From: Onstottus_B arcticum
Lineage (GTDB): Bacteria; Acidobacteriota; Blastocatellia; UBA7656
DNA: 64,000 nt
NCBI GenBank assembly: GCA_038040485.1
Contig: JBBPIE010000029.1
Span: forward strand, 1-64,000
Direction: 5' to 3'
Below the pieces are notes generated by a model. The model was not told the DNA's origin. It worked only from the letters and a program-made list of their open reading frames with translations, and searched no databases. This document shows, piece by piece, positions 26,972 through 35,024 of the stretch. A program made the position numbers and the translations under genes. Numbering within the stretch: the first letter of the stretch is position 1; each line of letters begins with the position of its first letter.

Positions 26972-27758
26972 ATGAAGCTTATACCGGGCAAAGGATCGCG
27001 AGCAACTCGGCAAAAAGTCGGAAAGGTAATTCGAGGCGCGCAGGCAAAGCAGCAAGCCACGATCAAGCTCACTGGGCCTTTGCGGAAAGGGCTCATCATC
27101 CTCATCAAGAGCCCCGAATCAAAGAAAGGCCCTAAATCAGATTTTCGCCAAGTGCTGCCTGCGATCTACATCGACGGGAAACGGGTTACCGAAGCGATTG
27201 CGGGCCAGACGATCGAAATAACCGTCAAGCAACAGGCCTACAAGGGCGACGACGTTTTTCTGGTAGCGATGCCCGGCACACCGAGCCGCCCGCCAGGTCC
27301 CGGTGGCGGCGGCGGGAGTAAACCCGAAGGACCAAAGCCGCGCAAGCCAAAACCTAATCGGCCAAAGCCCCAAGAGCCAGAAGAGCNNNNNNNNNNNNNN
27401 NNNNNNNNNNNNNNNNNNNNNNNNNNNNNNNNNNNNNNNNNNNNNNNNNNNNNNNNNNNNNNNNNNNNNNNNNNNNNNNNNNNNNNCTGAAGAACCAGAA
27501 GAGCCTGAAGAACCAGAAGAGCCTGAAGAACCAGAAGAGCCTGAAGAACCAGAAGAGCCCGAAGAACCAGACGAACCCGAGGGGCCAGGAGGGCCCGACG
27601 AGCCAGAAGGGCCCGAAGAGCCTGAGCCCAACGAACCTGAACCCCCGGCTGGAAACGGTGACGACGGCGCACCGGAACCGCCGGACTTTCCCGATCCCGA
27701 GGATGTCCCAGCCGAGCCCAAAGAGAAAAGGAAAAAGGGCAGAGGTCCCGGAGGTTAA
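26972..27758 (+). CDS. Pro/Glu-repeat protein of unknown function, interrupted by scaffold gap
   Basis: The N-terminal ~110 residues are basic and look beta-rich (VIRGAQAKQQATIKLTGPLR, GLIILIKSPES, LPAIYIDGKRVTEAIAGQTI, DDVFLVAMPGTP), with no match I know. A Gly/Pro/Lys hinge leads into a repetitive tail of E-E-P units, then an acidic Pro-rich end and a basic finish, GRGPGG. The tail contains a 100-N gap and reading frames differ across it, which is expected because the true gap length is unknown. The start is ambiguous: ATG 26972 follows GAGG, while a GTG at 26927 would add 15 residues. It ends 26 bases before the QueC-like gene. Confidence 0.6.
27387..27486. other. scaffold gap of 100 N in an 18-bp tandem repeat
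   Basis: Exactly 100 Ns, a conventional scaffold placeholder. The sequence right after it consists of repeats of CTGAAGAACCAGAAGAGC (18 bp, near 27487-27558), so the assembler probably collapsed a tandem array. The real length and frame are unknown. Confidence 0.95.
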
Positions 27759-27784
27759 CACCCGGTTGAACGCGAGGTGATGTT

Positions 27785-30019
27785 ATGAGAATGGCCGACT
27801 CACTTGTCCAGGGGGCAGCCGGCATGCTCAACGTGGGAGAGCTGACCCAGTCGCTCTGCGGTGTTGCAAGCGCCTTCGAAGGATTCTGCGGCGCTCTCGA
27901 GAGCAAACCGCTCCGGCGTGTGCTGAAGGCGTACGGAGTGGATTGGAGCGCAATCGATGAGGGCTGGTCGGCTCCGGATGCGATTTGGGTTGGGCTCTCG
28001 CGCAAACGCAACTACGAATACCTCCACCACTACGGTATGGGCGAGATAGCAGAGCGCGCCATTAAGAAAGTCGTCGCGTCGCTGGCCCCCACTTGGGAGT
28101 CGGCAGTCGCCGCTCGCCAGGCCGCACGCGAGAGCCAGTTCGAAGCATCGTTGCGTTCGTCGCTCACACGGGCCGGAGCGAATGGCCGGCTGCGGTTGCT
28201 CCTTTCAAACTACTTCTTTGAAATGACCATCGATTATCTGAGGAGACCCACCGAGCATCCAAACCGGGACTGGGGCTACAGCTATCATTTTTTCAGGGCG
28301 AAAGGTCCCGTACCCCGGCATGCCGTTTCACTTCAAGTTGAGATGCGTCGACGCCGGGCGCTCGCGGCGCAGTGCGACGACGCAGCCAGGCGCTTTCTTC
28401 CTTTCTTGCTCAAGGCACTTGCAACCTCCGGCAGTGCTTCCGAGGACGAGATTGGAAGAGGCTTGGCGAAAGTCTTCAACGCTCGTCCAGGCAAGCCACC
28501 AAAGGGCAAAGCGCCGCGGAAGCCTTTCGTCAATGTGGTAGTCGGCACGAAGCCACTCGCGGCGCTCCGGAAATCGTTCTCGGTTGATGAAAAGCGGCTG
28601 GTTAGACTGTTGTTGGATGGGAAGCGGCCAAACGTGACCTGCAAGTTCTCCACTCTGGAGGAATTCCTGGGCCGCCCGTTGCACTCGTTGACCAAAGACT
28701 TCGTGGAAATCGGCGCCGCCGTTTATATGTCGGATCTTCAATGCAGGAGGGAAGCGAATCTGAGTCGGCGTATCGGGTTGGTAATGCCGGTGCGCCACCC
28801 GGATGTGTGGGCGCGCGCAAAGACCCTTCTGGAGCGTGCTGTGTCGCAGCTTGGCCGCGATGACTTCACGATCCATTTTCAAAAGAAAAAGCAGAAGGCC
28901 GACCGCAGAGCACCGTTCGCCGGCTCCTCGGAGGGCGAGTGCGTGTGTCTGTTTTCGGGCGGGCTCGACAGTCTCGCCGGCGTGGTGTGGGTTCTTGAGA
29001 AGGGCCTCAAGCCGGTGCTCGTCAGCCACAACGCGAGCGGCATACTCTCTGGTATGCAATCGGCTCTTGTCGACGCAATGGAAGAGGCTTACTGCCGTAA
29101 GCCCGCTAGCTCTTCACCGTCTCGACAGCCACGTAGTGCACTGTCGCGAGCTGGCCGGGGAGGTCAGACGCAAGTCACAAGCGCTGGCAAAGCTCCATTG
29201 CTGGTTGATGGGCAAGAGCCGGTCTTGCGCAGCGTTCGTTTCTACCTGAACAAGAGAAAAGGCAAGAAGGCACCCTACTCACTCCACACAAAACCGGATT
29301 CGATCATGGCCCAGCACCTGAGGTCGTTCCTGTTCCTGTCGGTTGCCTGTGCGATTGCCGTCGAGTCGGGGATTCAAACCGTCTACGTTTTCGAAAATGG
29401 TCCGCTTGCGATGAATCCTCTGTTGTCGGAAGGAACCGTCACGACCAAGACCGCGCACCCTCACTTCATAACCAGTTTTCGCAAGCTCGCCAGGGCGGTC
29501 TTCGGCGTAGACCTGCGCATCGAGAATCCGTTCCTCTACAAGACGAAGGGAGAGGTCACGCAGATAATCGCTCAATCCGGATTAGCCAGTCTGGTGAAGG
29601 AATCAAACTCCTGCTGGAATTGGTTTCGAGTGCCGATTGACGCGATGCGACTGGGGATAAAGTATAAGGGCCGGCATGATGGCTGGTGCCTGCCCTGTAT
29701 TCTGCGCCGCACTGGAATAGATGCAGCCGGCCTGTGGAAGCAGGACGCGAAGTACCTTGTTGATGTCTTCGAGCGATATCCGCGCCTCAACCGAGACACG
29801 ATTGTGGCGATGGCCGATCTTGTTCGGTTCTGCAAAAACGTGACAATCCTCGGCGATCCTGAGTTGTTGTTGTTAGCGCCCGATCTGTCGGTATGTGACG
29901 AATACACCGATCCGCGGCTGGTGGCCGCGATGTACCGGAGGCATGCGTTCGAAGTTCTTCAGTGCTTTCGAGAACGGTCGAATGAGCCACTAAGCCACGC
30001 GCTTAAACCGATTCTCTAG
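27785..30019 (+). CDS. large QueC-like PP-loop protein
   Basis: 744 residues. The C-terminal half resembles 7-cyano-7-deazaguanine synthase (QueC). It has a PP-loop SGGLDSL with Ser391-Ser396, the conserved HLRSFLFLSVACAIAVESG and VFENGPLAMNPLLSEG, and a zinc-site-like ESNSCWNW...GWCLPCILRR near 605-640. The N-terminal ~385 residues are mostly helical, basic and unrecognised; housekeeping QueC has only about 230 residues. Large QueC-like proteins occur in the Qat anti-phage system and type IV CBASS, where they are thought to make deazaguanine-type conjugates. No QatA, QatD or CD-NTase genes are near. GAGGTG precedes the ATG. The stop overlaps that of the hydrolase by four bases. Confidence 0.8.
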   Translation: MRMADSLVQGAAGMLNVGELTQSLCGVASAFEGFCGALESKPLRRVLKAYGVDWSAIDEGWSAPDAIWVGLSRKRNYEYLHHYGMGEIAERAIKKVVASLAPTWESAVAARQAARESQFEASLRSSLTRAGANGRLRLLLSNYFFEMTIDYLRRPTEHPNRDWGYSYHFFRAKGPVPRHAVSLQVEMRRRRALAAQCDDAARRFLPFLLKALATSGSASEDEIGRGLAKVFNARPGKPPKGKAPRKPFVNVVVGTKPLAALRKSFSVDEKRLVRLLLDGKRPNVTCKFSTLEEFLGRPLHSLTKDFVEIGAAVYMSDLQCRREANLSRRIGLVMPVRHPDVWARAKTLLERAVSQLGRDDFTIHFQKKKQKADRRAPFAGSSEGECVCLFSGGLDSLAGVVWVLEKGLKPVLVSHNASGILSGMQSALVDAMEEAYCRKPASSSPSRQPRSALSRAGRGGQTQVTSAGKAPLLVDGQEPVLRSVRFYLNKRKGKKAPYSLHTKPDSIMAQHLRSFLFLSVACAIAVESGIQTVYVFENGPLAMNPLLSEGTVTTKTAHPHFITSFRKLARAVFGVDLRIENPFLYKTKGEVTQIIAQSGLASLVKESNSCWNWFRVPIDAMRLGIKYKGRHDGWCLPCILRRTGIDAAGLWKQDAKYLVDVFERYPRLNRDTIVAMADLVRFCKNVTILGDPELLLLAPDLSVCDEYTDPRLVAAMYRRHAFEVLQCFRERSNEPLSHALKPIL

Positions 30020-30816
30020 CCAGCCACAGAGCCGCGTTCCCAATCGCCGCGCAAGAATGCCGACGCGGTTTTGATGAACGCGTCTTTGTGCTCGAAGATG
30101 GATCCGTGTCCGCCGTTTGGAATCATCCAGAGGTAAGAGCGCGGGATCGCCTCGTACAGTTCCATTGCAATGCTAGCCGGATACAGCGGATCGCGATCGC
30201 CGTGAACAATCAGAGTTCGCGCAGTGATCGTCGAAAGATAAGGAGGGGTGAAATTCATGTCATCGTAGCTGTCCTTGAAGCTGTTGCCGTGCCTCCACAG
30301 CGCGCGAATCTGTTCGTCGCCGTGCTTATGCCATTGCCGCATCATCTGCCACTCTTCTTCACTCCGGTTCTCGGGAGTCATTTGGCTCATGATGGCGCGC
30401 GCCTGGGGTGGAAAGTACGGCGTCGCGCTGGCCAGCACCTGGGCTTCGATGCGGCCGGGTTGCTGTGTGGCCATGTGAATGAGAGTCTTAGCCCCGCCGC
30501 TAACACCGATCGCTTTGAAATGCTCGATCTCCAGCCGGTCGAGCAACGCAAACACATCCAGCGCGGACTGCCGGAACGTGAACGCGTGCGAAGGATTTGT
30601 TGAACGGCCATGCCCTCGCAGGTCCGGTATGAGCAGTTGGTACTCGCGGGCAAACTCGCCGATAAACGGTTCCCAGTTGCTTCCGCAGCCAGAGAAACCA
30701 TGGAGCAACACTAGCGGTTCACCTTCTCCATGGATCTCGCGGTACATCTCCATCGCGTTAACCGACCCTGAATGAATCGGTATCAAACTTCCTTCTTTGC
30801 CCGCTGGAGTATTCAT
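30016..30816 (-). CDS. alpha/beta-hydrolase
   Basis: 266 residues with the alpha/beta-hydrolase fold. The oxyanion region is LVLLHGFSGCGSNW (about 34-47), followed by LLIPDLRGHGRSTNPSH (about 59-75). The nucleophile is in the strand-turn IGVSGGAKT (serine near 104), a G-x-S-x-G variant. The acid residue is in TLIVHGDRDPLYPAS, and the catalytic histidine is in IPNGGHGSIFEHKDAF near 245. Substrate is unknown; ester or epoxide hydrolysis is typical. The start was set at the ATG before NTPAG, since the earlier frame runs into the neighbour's region. It overlaps the QueC-like gene by four bases at the 3' ends and follows a four-TM gene closely. Confidence 0.9.
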   Translation of the reverse strand: MNTPAGKEGSLIPIHSGSVNAMEMYREIHGEGEPLVLLHGFSGCGSNWEPFIGEFAREYQLLIPDLRGHGRSTNPSHAFTFRQSALDVFALLDRLEIEHFKAIGVSGGAKTLIHMATQQPGRIEAQVLASATPYFPPQARAIMSQMTPENRSEEEWQMMRQWHKHGDEQIRALWRHGNSFKDSYDDMNFTPPYLSTITARTLIVHGDRDPLYPASIAMELYEAIPRSYLWMIPNGGHGSIFEHKDAFIKTASAFLRGDWERGSVAG

Positions 30817-30851
30817 AAGTCGACTTGCCTTCGGCGTTCTCGCTTTCCTTC

Positions 30852-31256
30852 CTAACGCTTGCGCAGCAGCCCAACGACCAGGAACAGGGCAAACGGGATT
30901 GTGTTGATAGCTGCACCCCTGCTTGCATGAAAAGGTCCGCCAGCAACAAACCAATGGGCAAGAGCAAACAGCGCCCAGAAGATGGTCATTGACCAGTGAA
31001 AGAACTTGCTTCGCTCATAGTGCCGGACAAACCAGAACGAGATGAGACCGGCGAACACCAGCAACGAACCAAATTCCTGAACAATATGGATAGTGTTCCG
31101 GTCACCCTGAGTTATGTCCGTGATGAGGGTCTTGATGGCGTCAGGTAAGAAACCTGAGCCGAGCAGGAGGACGCTGGCCCCGACGACCAGGAATGCGGCT
31201 CCAACAAACCCGTAGAGGGTTTGGGCTATAGGCTTGATGTTCACTTTGAGGCTCAC
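30852..31256 (-). CDS. four-TM membrane protein of unknown function
   Basis: 134 residues with four predicted membrane helices: about 10-36 (QTLYGFVGAAFLVVGASVLL), 58-78 (EFGSLLVFAGLISFWFV), 85-104 (FHWSMTIFWALFALAHWFVA) and 114-131. The loop between helices 1 and 2 has FLPDAIKTLITDITQGDRN. Small DUF-type families with this look exist, but I cannot name one. It lies 35 bases upstream of the alpha/beta-hydrolase gene on the same strand and may be co-transcribed. Confidence 0.7.
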   Translation of the reverse strand: MSLKVNIKPIAQTLYGFVGAAFLVVGASVLLLGSGFLPDAIKTLITDITQGDRNTIHIVQEFGSLLVFAGLISFWFVRHYERSKFFHWSMTIFWALFALAHWFVAGGPFHASRGAAINTIPFALFLVVGLLRKR

Positions 31257-31449
31257 CTTTCTCCCAGTCGAGTTCTACTTCTAATCACAACTACGCGACA
31301 ATGCGCAACCTCACGCGCCTTGCACACCGTGAGCGCTTTGCTATAGATTACCCCGCGCTTGCAGTGGACGATCAGGCGACTCGATATTGCATCGGGATGT
31401 AGCGCTATCGCTTCTCAATCACCGTCATAACTTTTTGCAGGAGGCCAGA

Positions 31450-33231
31450 ATGGCAAACGTGAATCGGTCGCGCGGCTGGAGTTCATGGCCCGGAACCGGG
31501 GGCAGGCAGGGATGCCTGCGCTCCCAGGCGCGCAGAATTCGATTTAGCGGGTTTGCGACGCTTGCGCTGATTGCGATCGCCGGGCTTGTGATGCTGACTC
31601 ATACCCCGGTTGCCCGCCTCGACGCGCCCGCCGTCTACGCAATCAAAGACGCTCAAATAGTCACCGGCACGGGAAAGACGATCGCAAAAGGAACAGTCGT
31701 TTTCCGTGATGGTCTGATTACCGACGTAGGCGAGAGCGTCAAGATTCCTGCGGACGCTCGTGTGATCGACGGAGCGGGGATGACGGTCTACCCGGGGTTG
31801 ATTGACGGCTATACAAGCCTCGGGCTTGCGACCCCGGCCGCTGCAGCGCCGGCTGCAGGTGGAGGGCGGCAAGCCGCACTCGCTGCGGCAACCGCGGGTC
31901 AGCAGCCTGACCCCGAGTTGGCTCATGGTGATCCCTCGCTCTCGGCTGCCGATCAAGTGAAGCCCGGCGGCACAGGCATGGAAGATGCGCGAGCGGCAGG
32001 CGTGACGACGGCGGTGACCAGCCCGCGTCAGGGAATCTTCGCGGGTCAAAGCGCGGTAATCAACCTCGCCGGCGACGTATCCTCAAAGCTGATTCTTCGC
32101 GCGCCGCTGGCCCTGACCGTTCAGTTCTCGGGCAGCGCCGGCTTCTTTGGCCAGTATCCGAACTCGCTGATGGGCACGGTCGCTTTTATTCGGCAGACTT
32201 TTTACGATGCAATTCGCTATCGAGACGAGGTCGATCGCTACAGCCGGGTGAAGCGAGGCGTCGAGAGACCGGCGTACAACAAGAAGCTAGCGGCGCTTCA
32301 GCCGGCGCTTCGAGGTGAGATGCAGGTGTTGTTTGTCGCAAACTCCGACGGCGACATCCGCCGCGCGCTCTCGATCGCCGACGAGTTCAAGCTCAAGCCG
32401 ATCATCGAAGGCGCGCTGTACGGTTACCGAGTCGCCGATATGCTAAAAGCCAGGAACGTCCCGGTGATTCTCTCGGTGGATTTCCCAAAGCGTGCAGCCG
32501 ATTTGCCCGACGATGAAGACGAGCCGTTGCGAGTGCTGCGCGCTCGAGCCGAGGTACCAAAAGGCGCGGCACAGCTAGCTCGAGCCGGTGTGAAGTTCGC
32601 GTTCACGTCTGGGACGCTTCGGCCGCAGGACTTCATCGCCAACGTGCAGAAGACGGTTGAGAACGGACTGTCAAAGGACGATGCTTTGCGCGCGTTGACT
32701 ATGAACGCCGCGGAGATCCTCGGCACATCAGATCAACTCGGAAGCGTAGAGGTCGGTAAGATCGCGAACCTGGTTGTCACAAGCGGCGACTTGCTGGCTA
32801 AGGACACAAAGGTTAAACACGTTTTTATCGACGGCGCTGAAATCGAGTTGAAGAAACCGGATGCGGCTCCTGCACGCGGCGGCGCTCCCGGCGGAAGGCC
32901 AGGCGGCGTCGATGCGTCGGGCGAATGGACCATTAACATTGAAACACCCGGCGGGGCCCAAACCGTTCGGATGACGCTTCGCAAGGACGGCGATATGGTT
33001 GCCGGCACGCTGGTTTCGCCGATGGGCAACGTTGAACTCAGCAATGGACGAGTTGACGGCAATCAAGTTCGGCTGACTGGCACGGCCGACATGGGAGGCC
33101 AGTCGGTTCAAATGACAATCACGGGCACCATCGAAGGCGACACGATGCGAGGCGCGGTGATACTTGGCGCGATGGGCACGTTTGATTTCACGGGAAGCAG
33201 GCCGCCGCGAGGAGGGCAGAATGAAAACTAA
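31450..33231 (+). CDS. amidohydrolase-fold protein lacking metal-binding His (putative pseudoenzyme)
   Basis: 593 residues. After a membrane or signal segment (about 32-52, FSGFATLALIAIAGLVMLTHT) comes an imidazolonepropionase-type amidohydrolase fold. The usual HxH after PGLID is replaced by PGLIDGYTSLG, and the later His/Asp metal ligands (FVANSDGDI where His is expected) are also absent. The substrate region QSAVINLAGDVSSKLI and the end KIANLVVTSGDLLAKD are intact. A beta-rich domain (about 490-585) follows. The protein is therefore probably catalytically inactive and structural or regulatory. Residues 17-26 translate a 28-bp dispersed repeat. GGAGG precedes the ATG. The gene overlaps the next by 11 bases. 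Confidence 0.82.
   Translation: MANVNRSRGWSSWPGTGGRQGCLRSQARRIRFSGFATLALIAIAGLVMLTHTPVARLDAPAVYAIKDAQIVTGTGKTIAKGTVVFRDGLITDVGESVKIPADARVIDGAGMTVYPGLIDGYTSLGLATPAAAAPAAGGGRQAALAAATAGQQPDPELAHGDPSLSAADQVKPGGTGMEDARAAGVTTAVTSPRQGIFAGQSAVINLAGDVSSKLILRAPLALTVQFSGSAGFFGQYPNSLMGTVAFIRQTFYDAIRYRDEVDRYSRVKRGVERPAYNKKLAALQPALRGEMQVLFVANSDGDIRRALSIADEFKLKPIIEGALYGYRVADMLKARNVPVILSVDFPKRAADLPDDEDEPLRVLRARAEVPKGAAQLARAGVKFAFTSGTLRPQDFIANVQKTVENGLSKDDALRALTMNAAEILGTSDQLGSVEVGKIANLVVTSGDLLAKDTKVKHVFIDGAEIELKKPDAAPARGGAPGGRPGGVDASGEWTINIETPGGAQTVRMTLRKDGDMVAGTLVSPMGNVELSNGRVDGNQVRLTGTADMGGQSVQMTITGTIEGDTMRGAVILGAMGTFDFTGSRPPRGGQNEN
31501..31528. repeat. 28-bp copy of the dispersed palindrome of 8554-8581
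   Basis: Identical over 28 bases to 8554-8581 (GGCAGGCAGGGATGCCTGCG and the following CTCCCAGG). Here it lies inside the coding frame, contributing GGRQGCLRSQ-like residues just before the signal-anchor helix. It contains the palindrome GCAGG...CCTGC. Confidence 0.85.
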
Positions 33232-34684
33232 GGCGATCATTTCACTGGCGCTGGCTCTGGCGCTTACGGTCTCGGCTCTTGCGCAAGCGGGGCAGGGAAC
33301 CGCAAAACCGGCTTCAGTAGCCGCTTCCGGGGTAGCGGCTCCGGCAGACACGCTCATACAGAACGCAACCATTCTGACCGCGTCGCACGGGACGATCAAG
33401 AACGGTTCGATCCTGATTCGCAACGGCAAGATCGCCGGGGTCGGCACAAACCTCAAGCCTCGCGATGCGAACGTGCGGGTGATCGACGCGACCGGCAAGT
33501 ACGTGATGCCGGGCATCATCGACTGTCACTCGCACACCGCGGTTGACGGCAACGTCAACGAGGGCACGTTGTCGGTGACCTCGATGGTGCGCATTCGCGA
33601 CGTGATCAACCCGTATGACATGGACATCTATCGCCAGCTTGCTGGAGGGTTAACGACGGTCCACGTTCTTCACGGCTCGGCTAACTCGATCGGCGGACAA
33701 AACGCAGTGCTAAAGCTCAAGCTGGGCAAGCCGGTAGACGAGTGGTTCATCGCGGATGCGCCTGCTGGAATAAAGTTCGCGCTCGGTGAGAACCCGAAGC
33801 AGTCGAACTTTCAAGCGCCGGGACGGCCTCGCCGCTACCCAGCGACTCGCATGGGTGTGGAGCAGACCATTCGCGAAGCGTTCATCCGCGCCAAGGACTA
33901 CAAGCGCGAGTGGCAGGAGTACGAAGCGAAGAAACGTACTGACAAGAATGCGATTGCTCCGAAGCGCGATCTTATGCTCGACGCGCTGGTCGAGGTGCTT
34001 CAAGGCAAGCGGTACATTCACTCGCACTGCTATCGCGACGACGAGATCCTGATGCTGTTGAACCTGGGTGATGAGCTTGGCTTCCACGTTCAGACGTTGC
34101 AGCACGTTCTGGAAGGCTACAAGGTCGCGAACGAGATCGCCGCCCATAAGACGGGGGCGTCGACGTTTGCCGATTCGTGGAGCTACAAGCTGGAAGCTTA
34201 CGACGCGATCCCGTACAACACCGCGCTGATGACGGCGCGCGGCGTGAATGTTTCGGTCAACTCTGATTCCGATGAGCGAGCGCGGCGGTTATACCTGGAC
34301 GCGGCCAAAGGAATGAAGTACGGCGGCATGACCGAAGAGCAGGCGCTGCGCACGATCACGCTTAACGCGGCGATGCAGCTTGGGATCGACAAGCGGACCG
34401 GATCGATCGACGTCGGCAAGGACGCCGACCTGGCGATCTTCAGCGCTCATCCGTTCTCGGTTTACACCGTACCCGAAATGACCTTTATCGAAGGCGAGGT
34501 GTACTTCGATCGCGCCGCCGACATCTTGGCGCGCGAGACACTCAAGAAAGAGAAGGAAGAACTGATCAAGCGCGAGCGGGATCAACGCGCCGGTCCTCGC
34601 GGGCCGCGCCGGGATGAGAAGCCCGAAGTGCCTCAACTTCGGCCGAATGATCGCCCGAACTCCGCACCGCCAAACAAGCGATAA
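33221..34684 (+). CDS. amidohydrolase, imidazolonepropionase-like, metal ligands present
   Basis: 487 residues with a signal peptide (about 3-22, AIISLALALALTVSALAQ). The canonical metal motif is present as PGIIDCHSHTAVDG. Later candidate ligands are His in RYIHSHCYRDDEI, His in TLQHVLEGYKV, and Asp in VSVNSDSDE. The C-terminal part has KRTGSIDVGKDADLAIFSAH and a Lys/Arg/Pro-rich tail. It is probably a periplasmic amide- or ester-bond hydrolase of unknown substrate. GAGGAGG precedes the ATG, which overlaps the stop of the preceding gene by 11 bases, implying translational coupling to the metal-less paralogue. Confidence 0.9.
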   Translation: MKTKAIISLALALALTVSALAQAGQGTAKPASVAASGVAAPADTLIQNATILTASHGTIKNGSILIRNGKIAGVGTNLKPRDANVRVIDATGKYVMPGIIDCHSHTAVDGNVNEGTLSVTSMVRIRDVINPYDMDIYRQLAGGLTTVHVLHGSANSIGGQNAVLKLKLGKPVDEWFIADAPAGIKFALGENPKQSNFQAPGRPRRYPATRMGVEQTIREAFIRAKDYKREWQEYEAKKRTDKNAIAPKRDLMLDALVEVLQGKRYIHSHCYRDDEILMLLNLGDELGFHVQTLQHVLEGYKVANEIAAHKTGASTFADSWSYKLEAYDAIPYNTALMTARGVNVSVNSDSDERARRLYLDAAKGMKYGGMTEEQALRTITLNAAMQLGIDKRTGSIDVGKDADLAIFSAHPFSVYTVPEMTFIEGEVYFDRAADILARETLKKEKEELIKRERDQRAGPRGPRRDEKPEVPQLRPNDRPNSAPPNKR

Positions 34685-34722
34685 GGGCGCGACGGCGATG
34701 CGCTAAAACTTAGGGTGTTGCT

Positions 34723-34993
34723 CAACCCCGAAGGGGGTTGCAGCATTAGCCCAGGGTTGCCGTACTCGGCTACCCTGGGTGACGGTGGCGCGAAGGACTA
34801 GTCGGTCGTTGGTCACCTACCCCGAAGGGGTTGCGGCATACGTTAGCAGTTGCACCGCGCTGCCGCGTTTCGTTGTTCATCATCCGGGCGCTGGGGACGC
34901 AACCCCTTCGGGGTTGGGACCCATTGCGATCCGGTGTCCCAAGGTAGCCGAGTACGGCAACCTTGGGCTGTAGAAGCAATCCCTTTGGGATTG
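34723..34993. repeat. cluster of intergenic palindromes
   Basis: Within the 340-base gap between two amidohydrolase genes are six palindromes. Four share the CAACCCC-(TT)CGGGGTTG pattern (34723-34740, 34818-34833, 34898-34917, and a variant CAATCCCTTTGGGATTG at 34977-34993). Two are long inverted repeats with the same core, once in each orientation (34749-34780, CCCAGGGTTGCCGTACTCGG..., and 34937-34969, CCCAAGGTAGCCGAGTACGG...). No coding potential is evident. They could form strong hairpins and end or stabilise the transcript of the upstream pair. Confidence 0.8.
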
Positions 34994-35024
34994 AGAGGTT
35001 CCGGAATTTTCACGGGAGAGAATC

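Noticed and set aside
26561..30019. Complete Qat anti-phage system
   Set aside because: Only a QueC-like gene is present. No QatA-type ATPase or TatD-like nuclease gene was found, and the middle protein does not resemble QatB as far as I can recall.
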